From Actinomadura barringtoniae (GTDB lineage Bacteria > Actinomycetota > Actinomycetes > Streptosporangiales > Streptosporangiaceae), in NCBI RefSeq assembly GCF_017573505.1, contig NZ_JAGEOJ010000010.1:310001-374000 (forward strand): DNA of 64,000 nt. Direction: 5' to 3'. The stretch's first letter is position 1; each line of letters starts with the position of its first letter. A program made the position numbers and the translations under genes. This document shows, piece by piece, positions 52,253-63,462 of this stretch. Under the pieces are notes generated by a model. That model ran no database searches. It was not told the origin of the DNA and saw nothing but the letters and a program-made list of their open reading frames with translations.

Positions 52253-52786
52253 TCAACGCCGAGTCGCGGCCTGGGCGGGGAGGTGGCGGCGGGCGCGGCG
52301 GGCCTGGTGGGGCGTACGGAGGCGGATGACCTTGATGTTCGGGTGGCGGGCGATGCGGGCGGCGACGGCCTCGCGCTTGGCGGCGTGGCCGGACCAGGCC
52401 CAGCGGATGGGGTGCTCGGGGTCCAGCCAGTCGCGCCAGTTCTCGCGGTTGCCGTTCCACAGCTCGCTCCGCGTCACGGCGCGTACGACGGAACGGCGGA
52501 TGACGCGCCACATCACCGTGCGGCGCGGCAGATCCAGCCAGACGACCGTGTCGGCGCGGTCCCACAGCAGGTCGCCCAGGAAGCGGCTGTACTGGTCCTC
52601 GGTCACCCAGCGCGGGCCGGAGCTGAACGCCTCGACGTCGGCCTCGAACTCGGGGCGCTTCACCCAGCCGGGGCCGTGGTGCAGGGCGTCCAGTTCGTAG
52701 CGCGGGAGATCGAGCCGGGCCGAGAGGGTGCGCGCGAACGTCGTCTTCCCGGCGCCAGAGATCCCCGCGATGAGGATTCTGTCCAT
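52253..52786 (-). CDS. P-loop nucleotide kinase-like protein
   Basis: 177 residues from the ATG at 52786. The P-loop GISGAGKTT lies at residues 7-15, followed by the ARTLSARLDLPRYELDALHHGPGW segment typical of adenylate kinase-related/FlaR-type proteins, VVWLDLPRRTVMWRVIRRSV, and a basic C-terminus. It probably phosphorylates a small molecule or modulates DNA topology as annotated for FlaR; the substrate is unknown. It starts 13 bases after the GNAT gene on the same strand. Confidence 0.88.
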   Translation of the reverse strand: MDRILIAGISGAGKTTFARTLSARLDLPRYELDALHHGPGWVKRPEFEADVEAFSSGPRWVTEDQYSRFLGDLLWDRADTVVWLDLPRRTVMWRVIRRSVVRAVTRSELWNGNRENWRDWLDPEHPIRWAWSGHAAKREAVAARIARHPNIKVIRLRTPHQARRARRHLPAQAATRR

Positions 52787-52799
52787 CAGGACCGGTCTA

Positions 52800-53339
52800 T
52801 CAGGACGTCGGGACCCAGTAGCGCAGCTTGACACCGCGCTGGTCCTCGAAGACGCCGCCGTTGGCCTCGATCACCTTCCGGGACGCGATGTTGTCATCGT
52901 CGCAGGTCAGCAGGGCCGGGTCGACGCCCAGGCGGCGGGCGGTGGGGAGCGCGGCGTTCAGGATGCGGGTGGCGTGGCCCTGGCCACGTGCGGACGGGCG
53001 CACGTCGTAGCCGATGTGGCCGCCGACGTCGAGCAGCCATTGGGTCAGGCGGTGGCGCACCACGATGCGGCCGATGAAGGCGTCGCCCTCCACCCACCAC
53101 AGCGTCGTGCTCGGCACGAAGCCGTCGGGGCGGGGCGTCTCCTCCCGTTCCTGCGCGATCAGGCCCTCGACGAACTGCTCGAACGCGCCGGGCTCGCGCC
53201 AGGTCGGCCCGTTCAGGCGCAGTTCGCGGCCCAGGACGCTGGCGTCGGCGGGATCGCCGCGCCCCTCTTCGGCGAACTCGTCCATCGCGGCGATGAACGA
53301 GGCGTGCACGTCAGGGGTCGGCGGGACGAGCTGAGGCAA
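52800..53339 (-). CDS. GNAT N-acetyltransferase
   Basis: 179 residues; TTG start at 53339 with GAGGA seven bases upstream. The GNAT acetyl-CoA site is VGGHIGYDVRPSARGQGHATRIL (in parts, R-G-x-G-H/A pattern about residues 117-122), followed by LGVDPALLTCDDDNIASRKVIEANGG, typical of small-molecule or protein acetyltransferases. Soluble. It lies between the SWIM gene (3-base gap) and the P-loop kinase and may be co-transcribed with both. Confidence 0.9.
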   Translation of the reverse strand: MPQLVPPTPDVHASFIAAMDEFAEEGRGDPADASVLGRELRLNGPTWREPGAFEQFVEGLIAQEREETPRPDGFVPSTTLWWVEGDAFIGRIVVRHRLTQWLLDVGGHIGYDVRPSARGQGHATRILNAALPTARRLGVDPALLTCDDDNIASRKVIEANGGVFEDQRGVKLRYWVPTS

Positions 53340-53342
53340 GGG

Positions 53343-54149
53343 CTATTCCTCGGGAGCGAGCGCCTCGTAGGCGGGAGCGAGCACATCGGTGAGATCGCGG
53401 CGGCGGATCCGGATCGGCGGCGGTGTTGCCACCTGAAGGATAAATCCAGGTGGAACGGGAGGTGCGGGCGGCCTCTCCCGCAGCCGCGCGAGTCCCGACG
53501 GCGGTGTCCAGAAGCCCTCGGCGGTGAGCGGCGCCTCGTCCATCTCGAACGGGTCGGGCTCGCCCGCCGGGCGCCGCCGCAGCGCGGTCAGCAGCTGCTC
53601 CTTGGTGCGCCCGTTCCACTCCATGATCAGGAACGGGTCGCGGTCGAACTGCTCGGCCAGCAGGTAAAGGACGGCGGCCGAGTGCTTGCACGGGTCGCCC
53701 CAGTCCGGGCAGCTGCACATCAGGTGCAGGTCGGCGGCCGCCTCGGGGAACAGCGACAGGCCGAACTCGGCGAAGACCTCCTCGATCTCCGGCGGCATCT
53801 CGCCCGCCAGCAGCCGCGCCCGGAACACCGCGCGCGAGGCCAGCGCCGCCTCGATGTCGCGCCAGTCCCGCTCCTCGATCGCGTCGATGCCGAGCGCGAC
53901 CTCGTACGGCTCCTCCCGCGACCCCTGCACCCGCGCGGTCACCTCGTACGGATGCACGCGCAGGTTGATCACCTGGCCCTTGCGCGCGTACGCCCGGCCC
54001 CGCTGCAGCCGCCCGGTGTCGGCGAACGACTCGACGAGGTCGATGAACCGCCGCGACCACCACTCGGCGCCGATCGACCCGCGCCGCGACATCGCCTTGA
54101 GCCCGTCCTCGACCGGCCGCGGCGGGCCGTATTCGGAGAAGTCGGCCAT
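53343..54149 (-). CDS. SWIM zinc-finger protein
   Basis: 268 residues. The SWIM motif is CSCPDWGDPCKH, with zinc ligands Cys145, Cys147, Cys154 and His156. The N-terminal half (WWSRRFIDLVESFADTGRLQRGRAYARKGQV) is the conserved partner-type region, and the C-terminal part is Pro-rich. SWIM proteins of this type accompany SNF2-family ATPases in actinomycetes and probably bind DNA or the helicase. Its ATG shares a base with the helicase stop (TGATG). Confidence 0.93.
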   Translation of the reverse strand: MADFSEYGPPRPVEDGLKAMSRRGSIGAEWWSRRFIDLVESFADTGRLQRGRAYARKGQVINLRVHPYEVTARVQGSREEPYEVALGIDAIEERDWRDIEAALASRAVFRARLLAGEMPPEIEEVFAEFGLSLFPEAAADLHLMCSCPDWGDPCKHSAAVLYLLAEQFDRDPFLIMEWNGRTKEQLLTALRRRPAGEPDPFEMDEAPLTAEGFWTPPSGLARLRERPPAPPVPPGFILQVATPPPIRIRRRDLTDVLAPAYEALAPEE

Positions 54150-57100
54150 CAGTCGCTCACCGCCTCGGGCGACAGCCGCAGCACGTCGCGCAGCTCGGCG
54201 ACCGACAGCTCGGTCAGCCAGTCCTCACCGGTGCCCACGATCGACTCGGCGAGCGCCTTCTTGCGCTCGATCATCTCGTCGATCCGCTCCTCCATCGTGC
54301 CGACGCAGATGAACTTGCGGACCTGCACGTTCTTGGTCTGCCCGATGCGGAACGCCCGGTCGGTCGCCTGATCCTCGACGGCCGGATTCCACCACCGGTC
54401 CACGTGCACCACATGGTTGGCCGCCGTCAGCGTCAGCCCGGTCCCGGCCGCCTTGAGCGACAACAGGAAGATCCCCGGCTCGGGGTCCTCCTGGAAGTGC
54501 TGAACGAGCTCGTCCCGCTGCTGCTTGGACGTCCCGCCGTGCAGCCACCGCACCGGCCGGTCCAGCCGCGACGCGAGATAGGGCTGGAGCATCGACCCGA
54601 ACTCGGCGTACTGCGTGAACACCAGAGCCTTCTCGCCCTGCTCGGTGACCTCCTCGCAGATCTCCTCCAGCCGTTCCAGCTTCCCCGACCGCCCCTGCAA
54701 CCGCGAGCCGTCCTTCAGCAGATGCGCCGGATGGTTGCAGACCTGCTTGAGCTTGGCCATCGTCGCCAGCACCAGCCCGCGCCGCTGCTTCTCGTCCGCC
54801 TCGGCGATCTGCGCGAGCATGTCGTCCACGGTCGCCTGGTAGAGCGAGGCCTGCTCGGTCGTCAGGTTGCAGTAGACCTTGATCTCCTGCTTCTCCGGCA
54901 GGTCCGAGATGATCGACTTGTCGGTCTTCAGTCTCCGCAGGATGAACGGCTGCGTCGCCCGCTTCAAGGCGAGGGCCGCCCGCTCGTCCCCGTCCCGTTC
55001 CACCGGCACCGCGAACCGCTCCCGGAACACGGCCCGGGGCCCGAGCAGCCCCGGGTTGGCGAACTCCATGATCGACCACAGCTCGGTCAGGTGATTCTCG
55101 ACCGGCGTGCCCGTCAGCGCGATCCGGCTCCGCGCCGGAATCGACCGCACCGCCTTGGCCTGCCGCGTCCCGCTGTTCTTCAGCGCCTGCGCCTCGTCGC
55201 AGACGACCCGCTCCCACTCGATCTCGGCGAGCATCTCCGCGTCCCGCGCCGCCGTCCCGTACGTCGTCAGCACCAGATCCACCCGCCGCACCGCCTCGAC
55301 GAGGTCCTCGCCCCGATGCCGCCCCGTCCCGTGATGCACGTACACCCGCAGCTTCGGCGTGAACTTGGCCGCCTCCCGCTGCCAGTTCCCCACCAGCGAC
55401 ATCGGCCCGACGAGCAACGTCGGCGCGGGCTGCTTGCCGTTCTCGCGCTCGTGCGCCAGCAACGCGAGGGTCTGGGCGGTCTTACCGAGCCCCATATCGT
55501 CGGCGAGGAGGGCGCCGAGGCCAAGGTCGTTCATGAACGTGAGCCAGGACAGGCCGCGTTCCTGGTAGGGGCGGAGCGTCGCGTTGAGGTCCTCGGGAGA
55601 GGGCATCGGCTGGAGGCGGCGGTCGGCCTCGCCGGAGAGGAGGTCGCCGAAGGTGCCGTCGGCGTCGACCTGCGTGAGGGGGAGGTGCTCCTCGCCGGCG
55701 TGGATGACGGCCTGCATGGCCTGGGCGGCGGTCATCTTGCCGGTACGGGGGTGGCGCAGGAAGTCGAGGGCGGCCTCGAGCTGCTCCTCGTCGAGCTCGA
55801 CCCATTGGCCGCGCAGGCGGACGAGGGGGGTCTTGAGGCGGGCCAGCTCCTCGAGCTCGGCCTCGTCGATGGTCTCCTCGCCGATCGCCAGGTCCCAGCG
55901 GAAGCCGACCAGGCCGCGCAGGTCGAAGCCGGAGGAGGCGGCGGCGCCCGAGCCCTCGGCCGGCTCGTCGGTACGGGTGGTGAGCTTCATGCCGAGCTTG
56001 GCCTTGCCCGCCCATTGGGGGAGCAGGACGCCGAAGCCCGCGGCGGCGAGCATGGGGGCGGCCTGGCGGAGGAAGCGGAACGCCCCGGCGGTGTCGAGGG
56101 TGACCTCGGCCGGGATGGGGGAGTCGAGGGCGGGGGCCATGTCGGGGAAGAGGCGCAGGGCGCGGCCCAGGCCCGCGAGGAGGGTCTCCTCGGCGCCGGC
56201 GACGGAGGTGGCGTCGCCCGACCAGACCATGGCGGCGGGGACGTAGAGGCTCGGGTCCTCAGTGCCTTGGAGGGCGAACTCGACTCGCCAGCCGTCGGGC
56301 TCTGCCGGCTCAGGTTTCTCGTCGGGGAAGAGCTCTTGTTCCTCGGTCGTGAACTCTTCGGCGCCGGGCTCGGCCAGGCGGAAGCAGACGCGGAGCGGGC
56401 CGGAGGGGCGGCGGGCCGCGGCGGCCCAGGCGTCCAGCTCGGCGATCAGCTCGTCGGGGTTGTCGTGGGGCTCGCGGGCGATGGCGGGGTTGGGGCCCGT
56501 CAGCGCCTCGAACCAGCGTTCGGACAGGGGGACGCGGTCGGGGACCTTGCCGCGGCGGGGCGGCAGGAGAGGGTGCGGAACGGTGCCTCGGACGATGGTG
56601 TCGACCAGACCGGACAGCGCCTCGCGCAGGACCTCGGCGGCGGGGCGTCCGCCGTCCGCGGCGCGGCAGGCGGCGGGCATGGCCTCGACCAGGGCGCGGA
56701 AGCGGGCGGTGTCGTCGATGACCGGGCGCCAGCGGGCCATCAGGTCGCCGTCCTCGCGCAGGAGGGAGGGCAGGACCAGGCCGCGGGCGGTGAGGTGGGC
56801 GGCCTCGTCGGCGAGCAGGCACAGGTAGCGCAGGTCGGTGCCGGGGATGACGTCGCCGCTGTCCTCGGCGGCCTGGAGCAGGGCCATGGCGGCGAGCGGC
56901 TCCAGGACCAGGGCGGGGATGCGCCACTCGCGGAGCTCCGGGTCGCCCTCGTACGGCTCGGGTCCCAGCTCGGCGGACGGGGCCGGGTGGTCGTCGTGGG
57001 TGGGCAGCGCCATCGTGAGCTCGATGCGGAACGCGCCCCTGGTCAGCGGCTCGTAGGAGGTCCCGGTGAAGTCGCGGGTCGCGTACGGATGGACGTCCGG

Positions 57101-57178
57101 GTCGGGCTCGTAGCGGCCGGTGCGCTCGGCCCAGAGGCAGAGGGCACCGCCGTGCCAGGTGGCGTGCGAGACGAGCAT
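54149..57178 (-). CDS. SNF2-family DNA-dependent ATPase (HelZ-like)
   Basis: 1009 residues. The N-terminal 470 residues contain the SNF2-associated helicase domain typical of bacterial HelZ-type proteins. The ATPase core follows: motif I DDMGLGKTAQTLA near residue 560, motif II DEAQ near 661 (VVCDEAQALKN), and a C-terminal helicase lobe with QRRGLVLATMAKLKQVCNHP and HFQEDPEPGIFLLSLKAAGTGLTLTAANHVVHVDRWWNPAVEDQ (in parts), ending DRAFRIGQ, the motif VI arginine region. It moves along or remodels DNA-protein complexes in an ATP-driven way. It overlaps the SWIM gene and is divergent from coxM. Confidence 0.95.
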   Translation of the reverse strand: MLVSHATWHGGALCLWAERTGRYEPDPDVHPYATRDFTGTSYEPLTRGAFRIELTMALPTHDDHPAPSAELGPEPYEGDPELREWRIPALVLEPLAAMALLQAAEDSGDVIPGTDLRYLCLLADEAAHLTARGLVLPSLLREDGDLMARWRPVIDDTARFRALVEAMPAACRAADGGRPAAEVLREALSGLVDTIVRGTVPHPLLPPRRGKVPDRVPLSERWFEALTGPNPAIAREPHDNPDELIAELDAWAAAARRPSGPLRVCFRLAEPGAEEFTTEEQELFPDEKPEPAEPDGWRVEFALQGTEDPSLYVPAAMVWSGDATSVAGAEETLLAGLGRALRLFPDMAPALDSPIPAEVTLDTAGAFRFLRQAAPMLAAAGFGVLLPQWAGKAKLGMKLTTRTDEPAEGSGAAASSGFDLRGLVGFRWDLAIGEETIDEAELEELARLKTPLVRLRGQWVELDEEQLEAALDFLRHPRTGKMTAAQAMQAVIHAGEEHLPLTQVDADGTFGDLLSGEADRRLQPMPSPEDLNATLRPYQERGLSWLTFMNDLGLGALLADDMGLGKTAQTLALLAHERENGKQPAPTLLVGPMSLVGNWQREAAKFTPKLRVYVHHGTGRHRGEDLVEAVRRVDLVLTTYGTAARDAEMLAEIEWERVVCDEAQALKNSGTRQAKAVRSIPARSRIALTGTPVENHLTELWSIMEFANPGLLGPRAVFRERFAVPVERDGDERAALALKRATQPFILRRLKTDKSIISDLPEKQEIKVYCNLTTEQASLYQATVDDMLAQIAEADEKQRRGLVLATMAKLKQVCNHPAHLLKDGSRLQGRSGKLERLEEICEEVTEQGEKALVFTQYAEFGSMLQPYLASRLDRPVRWLHGGTSKQQRDELVQHFQEDPEPGIFLLSLKAAGTGLTLTAANHVVHVDRWWNPAVEDQATDRAFRIGQTKNVQVRKFICVGTMEERIDEMIERKKALAESIVGTGEDWLTELSVAELRDVLRLSPEAVSD

Positions 57179-57248
57179 GAACGAGATCCCCGGAGTGCTG
57201 CGATGAACCGGCCACCGAAGTTACCAGCGCGGTCGGACAACCCGGGGT

Positions 57249-57262
57249 TAAGCGTTTGCTTA
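57249..57262. promoter_or_regulatory. Inverted repeat between helZ-like gene and coxM
   Basis: TAAGC-GTTT-GCTTA is a perfect 5-base-arm inverted repeat in the 157-base divergent gap. A TTGACA -35 candidate for the cox operon is at 57271-57276 but a convincing -10 is not seen. The repeat could regulate cox or the helicase. Confidence 0.45.
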
Positions 57263-57335
57263 GGTTGCCGTTGACACCCCGCCGGACCGGGCGTGCACTG
57301 CGAGGTACCCTCCGCCGGCCGGAAAGGGGTCTCAC

Positions 57336-58217
57336 GTGCAGGTACCAGCCCCGTTCGAGTACGAGCGCGCCACCAGCGTCGAGCACGCGATCGGCCTTCT
57401 GGAACGGCTGGGCGGTGAAGCCCGGCTGCTCGCGGGCGGTCACAGCCTGCTGCCGATGATGAAGCTCCGCCTGGCCAACCCCGAGTACCTGATCGACATC
57501 AACGACCTGTACGGCGTGCTCGGCTACGTCCGTACCGGCGCGTCGGAGGTGCGGATCGGGGCGCTCACGCGGCACCGGGAGCTGCTGGAGTCCGATCCGC
57601 TGAACGAGCTCTTCCCGATCTTCAGGGACGCCGAGCGGGTGATCGCCGACCCGGTGGTGCGCAACCGCGGCACGCTGGGCGGTTCGCTCTGCCAGGCCGA
57701 CCCGTCGGAGGACCTGTCGGCCGTCTGCAGCGCGGTGGACGCCTCGTGCGTGATCCGGGGCAGCGGCGGCGAGCGGGTCGTGACGATGGCCGAGTTCTAC
57801 CGCGGCCCGTACGAGACGGCCGTCGGCGAGGGGGAGATGCTGGTCGAGGTCAGGATCCCGGTGCGGCCGGGCGGGTCCAGCGCGTACGAGAAGGTCGAGC
57901 GCCGCGCGGGGGACTGGGCGATCCTGTCGGCCGGCGCGGCGGTCTGGCTGAACGGCGGCCTGATCGAGGACGCGCGGGTCGGGCTGGCCGCCGCGGGCCC
58001 GAACGCGACCGGCATCCCGGCGATCTCCGCCGAGCTGCGCGGCCAGGCGCCCTCGGACGAGCTGTTCGAACGGGCCGGGGACCTGGCGGCGCGGGGCTGC
58101 GACCCGGTCACCGACATGCGCGGCAGCCGCGACTACAAGCTGCACCTGGCCAAGGAGCTCACCCGGCGGGCACTGCGCCGGGCCGTCGAACGGGCCGTAC
58201 GAGCGGAAGGGCGCTGA
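57336..58217 (+). CDS. coxM: CO dehydrogenase medium (FAD) subunit
   Basis: 293 residues; GTG with AAAGGGG six bases upstream. It is the flavoprotein subunit that passes electrons from CoxS to the respiratory chain. FAD-binding motifs are AGGHSLLPMMKLR (from residue 33) and the TLGGSLCQADPSED region (113 onward); RVIADPVVRNRGT is typical. It is the first gene of the operon coxM-coxS-coxL and ends two bases before coxS. Confidence 0.96.
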   Translation: MQVPAPFEYERATSVEHAIGLLERLGGEARLLAGGHSLLPMMKLRLANPEYLIDINDLYGVLGYVRTGASEVRIGALTRHRELLESDPLNELFPIFRDAERVIADPVVRNRGTLGGSLCQADPSEDLSAVCSAVDASCVIRGSGGERVVTMAEFYRGPYETAVGEGEMLVEVRIPVRPGGSSAYEKVERRAGDWAILSAGAAVWLNGGLIEDARVGLAAAGPNATGIPAISAELRGQAPSDELFERAGDLAARGCDPVTDMRGSRDYKLHLAKELTRRALRRAVERAVRAEGR

Positions 58218-58219
58218 CG

Positions 58220-58728
58220 ATGCAGGTCACGATGACCGTCAACGGCGAATCGGTCACCAGGGAGATCGAGGCCCGGCTGCTGCTGGTGCACTTCCTGCGC
58301 GACCATCTGGCGCTGACCGGCACCCACTGGGGCTGCGACACCAGCAACTGCGGCACGTGCGTGGTGTGGATGGACGGCGAGCCGGTCAAGTCGTGCACCG
58401 TGCTGGCCGCGATGGCGGGCGGGCACGACGTCCGCACCGTGGAGGACCTGGAACGCGACGGGGTCCTGGATCCGATCCAGGAGGGCTTCATGGCCTGCCA
58501 CGGGCTCCAGTGCGGCTTCTGCACGCCGGGGATGATGATGACCACCCGGGCCCTGCTGGACCGCAATCCCGACCCGTCCGACGGCGAGATCCGCGAGGCG
58601 ATCTCGGGGCAGATCTGCCGCTGCACGGGCTACGCCACGATCGTCCGCTCCGTACGCCGGGCCGCGCAGCAAGAGCAGCAAGCCCAGCAAGAGCAGCAAG
58701 CCCAGCAGGAGCAGCAGGAGGCCGTGTC

Positions 58729-58732
<4 letters not shown>
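58220..58732 (+). CDS. coxS: CO dehydrogenase small (2Fe-2S) subunit with Gln-rich tail
   Basis: 170 residues. It carries the two [2Fe-2S] clusters that take electrons from the Mo site to FAD. The plant-type cluster uses Cys39, Cys44, Cys47 and Cys59 (WGCDTSNCGTCVVW), and the second Cys98, Cys101, Cys133 and Cys135 (CGFCTPG, CRCTGY). The fold is complete by about residue 150. It is followed by an unusual QQEQQA repeat of about 20 residues that the family normally lacks, encoded by an 18-base tandem repeat. Its stop overlaps coxL (ATGA). Confidence 0.96.
58668..58721 (+). repeat. 18-base tandem repeat encoding the CoxS Gln-rich tail
   Basis: AGCAAGAGCAGCAAGCCC occurs at 58668-58685 and 58686-58703, with a diverged third copy at 58704-58721. 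Each unit encodes QQEQQA or a variant. It lies at the 3' end of coxS just before the overlap with coxL. Confidence 0.88.
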
Positions 58733-61103
<2,371 letters not shown>

Positions 61104-61104
<1 letters not shown>

Positions 61105-61994
61105 TGCCCGCCGACCTCACCGCGCGGATGCGGGAGCTGACCGGTGAACGGGTGCCGTTCGTGCACGCGGTCGTCGTCCGCACGCAGGTTCCCGCGTCCG
61201 TGTGCCCGGGCGACGACGCGATCGTGCTGCCGGACGGGTCGATCGAGGGGTTCGTCGGCGGGCGTTGCGCGGAGAGCTCGGTGCGGACGGCCGCGCTCGG
61301 CGCGCTGCGGAACGGCGAGGCCGTGCTGCTGCGCGTGCTGCCCGAGGACGCGATGGCGTTCCCGGACTCGCCGGGCGCGCAGGTCGTGGTCAACCCCTGT
61401 CTGTCCGGCGGCGCGCTGGAGATCTTCCTGAAGCCGCTGCTGCCGCCGCCCGTGCTGTACGTGGCGGGCGACTCGCCGATCGCCGTCGCGGTCGCCGAGC
61501 TGGCCGGGTCGATCGACTTCACGGCGCGTACGGACGGACCGGCCGGGGCCGCCGCCGTGGTGATCGCCTCGCACGGGCGCGGCGACGAGCCGGAGGCCGT
61601 ACGGGCCGCGCTCGACGCCGGGGCCCGCTACATCGGCCTGGTCGCGAGCCGTCGGCGCGGCGCGGCCGTGCTCGCGGAGCTGGACCTGACCGAGGAGGAA
61701 CGCCGCCGCATCCACACTCCGGCGGGGCTCGCGATCGGCGCCCGTACGGCCCCGGAGATCGCGCTGTCGATCCTCGCCGAGATCGTCGCCGCGCTCCGTT
61801 CCGGCGAACTCGTCTCCGAGCCCGTGACGGAGCCGGAGGCCGAGCCGGTGGCCGAGCCGCGCACGGCGGTCGATCCGGTGTGCGGGATGACGGTCACGAT
61901 CGGGCCCGGCACCCCGCATCTGACGGCCGAGGGCGGGCGGGACGTCTGGTTCTGCGGACCGGGCTGCCTGCGCGCACATGCCGGGCGGCGGTGA
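61104..61994 (+). CDS. XdhC/CoxF-like maturation factor with C-terminal YHS domain
   Basis: 296 residues from ATG 61104. Residues about 1-235 form the XdhC/CoxI fold: VHAVVVRTQVPASVCPGDDAIV, GSIEGFVGGRCAESSVR, and the Rossmann part VLYVAGDSPIAVAVAELAG with YIGLVASRRRGAAVL. Such proteins help sulfurate or insert the Mo cofactor. After an acidic Pro/Glu linker (about 237-254) the C-terminus DPVCGMTV...VWFCGPGCLRAH is a YHS metal-binding domain with Cys260, Cys284 and Cys288, a likely copper or other metal site. This matters because the CO dehydrogenase active site needs Cu. Position in the operon agrees with maturation. Confidence 0.88.
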
Positions 61995-61998
61995 GGGC

Positions 61999-62583
61999 AT
62001 GAGTGAGGGCGTGTTCGTCACCGGCCTGGTCCTCGCGGCGGGCGCGTCCCGGCGGCTCGGGCGGCCCAAGCAACTGCTGCCGTACGGCGGACGCACGCTC
62101 CTGGACGCGACGCTGACGATGGCGCGGTCCTGCGGCTTCGACCAGCTGCTGGTGACGCTCGGCGGGGCGGCGACGCAGGTCAGGGAAGTGGTCGACCTCT
62201 CCGGCTGCGAGCCGGTGGACGTCCCCGACTACGGAACGGGCTGTGGATCGTCGATCGCCCACGCGATGGACGCCGTCGATCCGCGAGCCGACGCGGTCGT
62301 GCTGCTGCTCGGAGACCAGCCCGGGATCGATCCGGAGGACGTGCGGCGGCTGCGCGGCCCGATCGGTGTCTGCCGCTACTCGGGCGATGAGCTGGGCCAT
62401 CCGTTCCGCTTCGACCGGGAGATCTTCGGCGACCTGCGCGTGCTGCACGGCGACAAGGCCGTCTGGAAGCTGCTGCATTCGGGGCGGTACGCGGTGAACG
62501 AGACGCCGGTCGACGGGCCGGTGCCGCGTGACGTCGACACCGACCAGGACTACCAGGCCCTGCTGTCCGGCCGGCCGCGATGA
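61999..62583 (+). CDS. MocA/MobA-like molybdenum cofactor nucleotidyltransferase
   Basis: 194 residues from ATG 61999; an ATG at 61978 is possible but overlaps the upstream gene. The nucleotidyltransferase signature LAAGASRRLGRPKQLLPYGG is at about 11-30, with GDQPG (about 110-114) for metal/substrate binding and a late GHPFRFDREIFGDL. It should attach CMP to molybdopterin, giving the cytosine dinucleotide form used by CoxL. It is four bases downstream of the XdhC-YHS stop, and its stop overlaps coxD (ATGA). Confidence 0.9.
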   Translation: MSEGVFVTGLVLAAGASRRLGRPKQLLPYGGRTLLDATLTMARSCGFDQLLVTLGGAATQVREVVDLSGCEPVDVPDYGTGCGSSIAHAMDAVDPRADAVVLLLGDQPGIDPEDVRRLRGPIGVCRYSGDELGHPFRFDREIFGDLRVLHGDKAVWKLLHSGRYAVNETPVDGPVPRDVDTDQDYQALLSGRPR

Positions 62584-63455
62584 AGCCGCCGTTCACCGAT
62601 CCGGACGACGTGCGCGAACGCCTCGACGCGTGCGACTACCTCGTCGACGAGGGGATGGCGGCGGCGCTGTACTTCGCGCTCGCGCTCGGACGGCCGCTGC
62701 TGCTGGAGGGCGAGCCCGGCGTCGGCAAGACGACGGCGGCCAAGGCACTGGCCGCCGCGCTCGGCACGCCCCTGATCCGCCTGCAGTGCTACGAGGGCCT
62801 GACGGCGAGCGAGGCCCTGTACGAGTGGAACTACCAGCGGCAGCTGCTCGCCATCCGGCTCGCCGAGTCCCGCCACGTCTCGCTCACCGACGCCGACCTC
62901 TTCACCGCAGAGTTCCTCCAGGAACGGCCGATCCTCGCCGCCGTGCGGCACGACGGACCACGCCCGCCCGTACTGCTGATCGACGAGATCGACCGGGCCG
63001 ACGACGAGTTCGAGGCGCTGCTGCTGGAGTTCCTCGGGGAGGCGGCGGTGACCGTTCCCGAGATCGGCACGTTCACCGCGTCCCGGCCCCCGTACGTCGT
63101 CCTGACCTCCAACCGCAGCCGCGACCTGCACGACGCGCTGCGCCGCCGCTGCCTCTACCACTGGATCGACTTCCCGCACGCCGCCCGCGCCGCCGAGATC
63201 CTGCGGCGGCTCGTTCCGGCCGCGCACGAGCCGCTGATCGAGGCCGCGACCGGCTTCGTCGGCCGCGTGCGCGGACTCGACCTCGACAAGGCGCCGGGCC
63301 TCGCCGAGGCCATCGACTGGGTGGCGGCGCTGTCGGCCCTCGGCGCGGCCGACCTGACCCACCCCGGCGCCGCCACCACGATCGGCGCCATCGCCAAGAC
63401 CCCCGACGACCGCGACCTGATCGGCCGAGCCCTGGCCGACCTGCCACGGAGGTGA
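62580..63455 (+). CDS. coxD: MoxR-type AAA+ ATPase CoxD
   Basis: 291 residues. Walker A GEPGVGKT is at residues 44-51 and Walker B LLIDEID at 132-138, followed by a sensor-like TSNRSRDLHDALRRRCLYHWIDFP segment typical of the MoxR/CoxD branch. In Afipia CoxD is required to build the CuSMoO2 centre of CO dehydrogenase by sulfuration and Cu insertion. Its usual VWA partner, CoxE, is expected after coxG, beyond the window. Confidence 0.95.
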   Translation: MKPPFTDPDDVRERLDACDYLVDEGMAAALYFALALGRPLLLEGEPGVGKTTAAKALAAALGTPLIRLQCYEGLTASEALYEWNYQRQLLAIRLAESRHVSLTDADLFTAEFLQERPILAAVRHDGPRPPVLLIDEIDRADDEFEALLLEFLGEAAVTVPEIGTFTASRPPYVVLTSNRSRDLHDALRRRCLYHWIDFPHAARAAEILRRLVPAAHEPLIEAATGFVGRVRGLDLDKAPGLAEAIDWVAALSALGAADLTHPGAATTIGAIAKTPDDRDLIGRALADLPRR

Positions 63456-63462
63456 TGTGACC

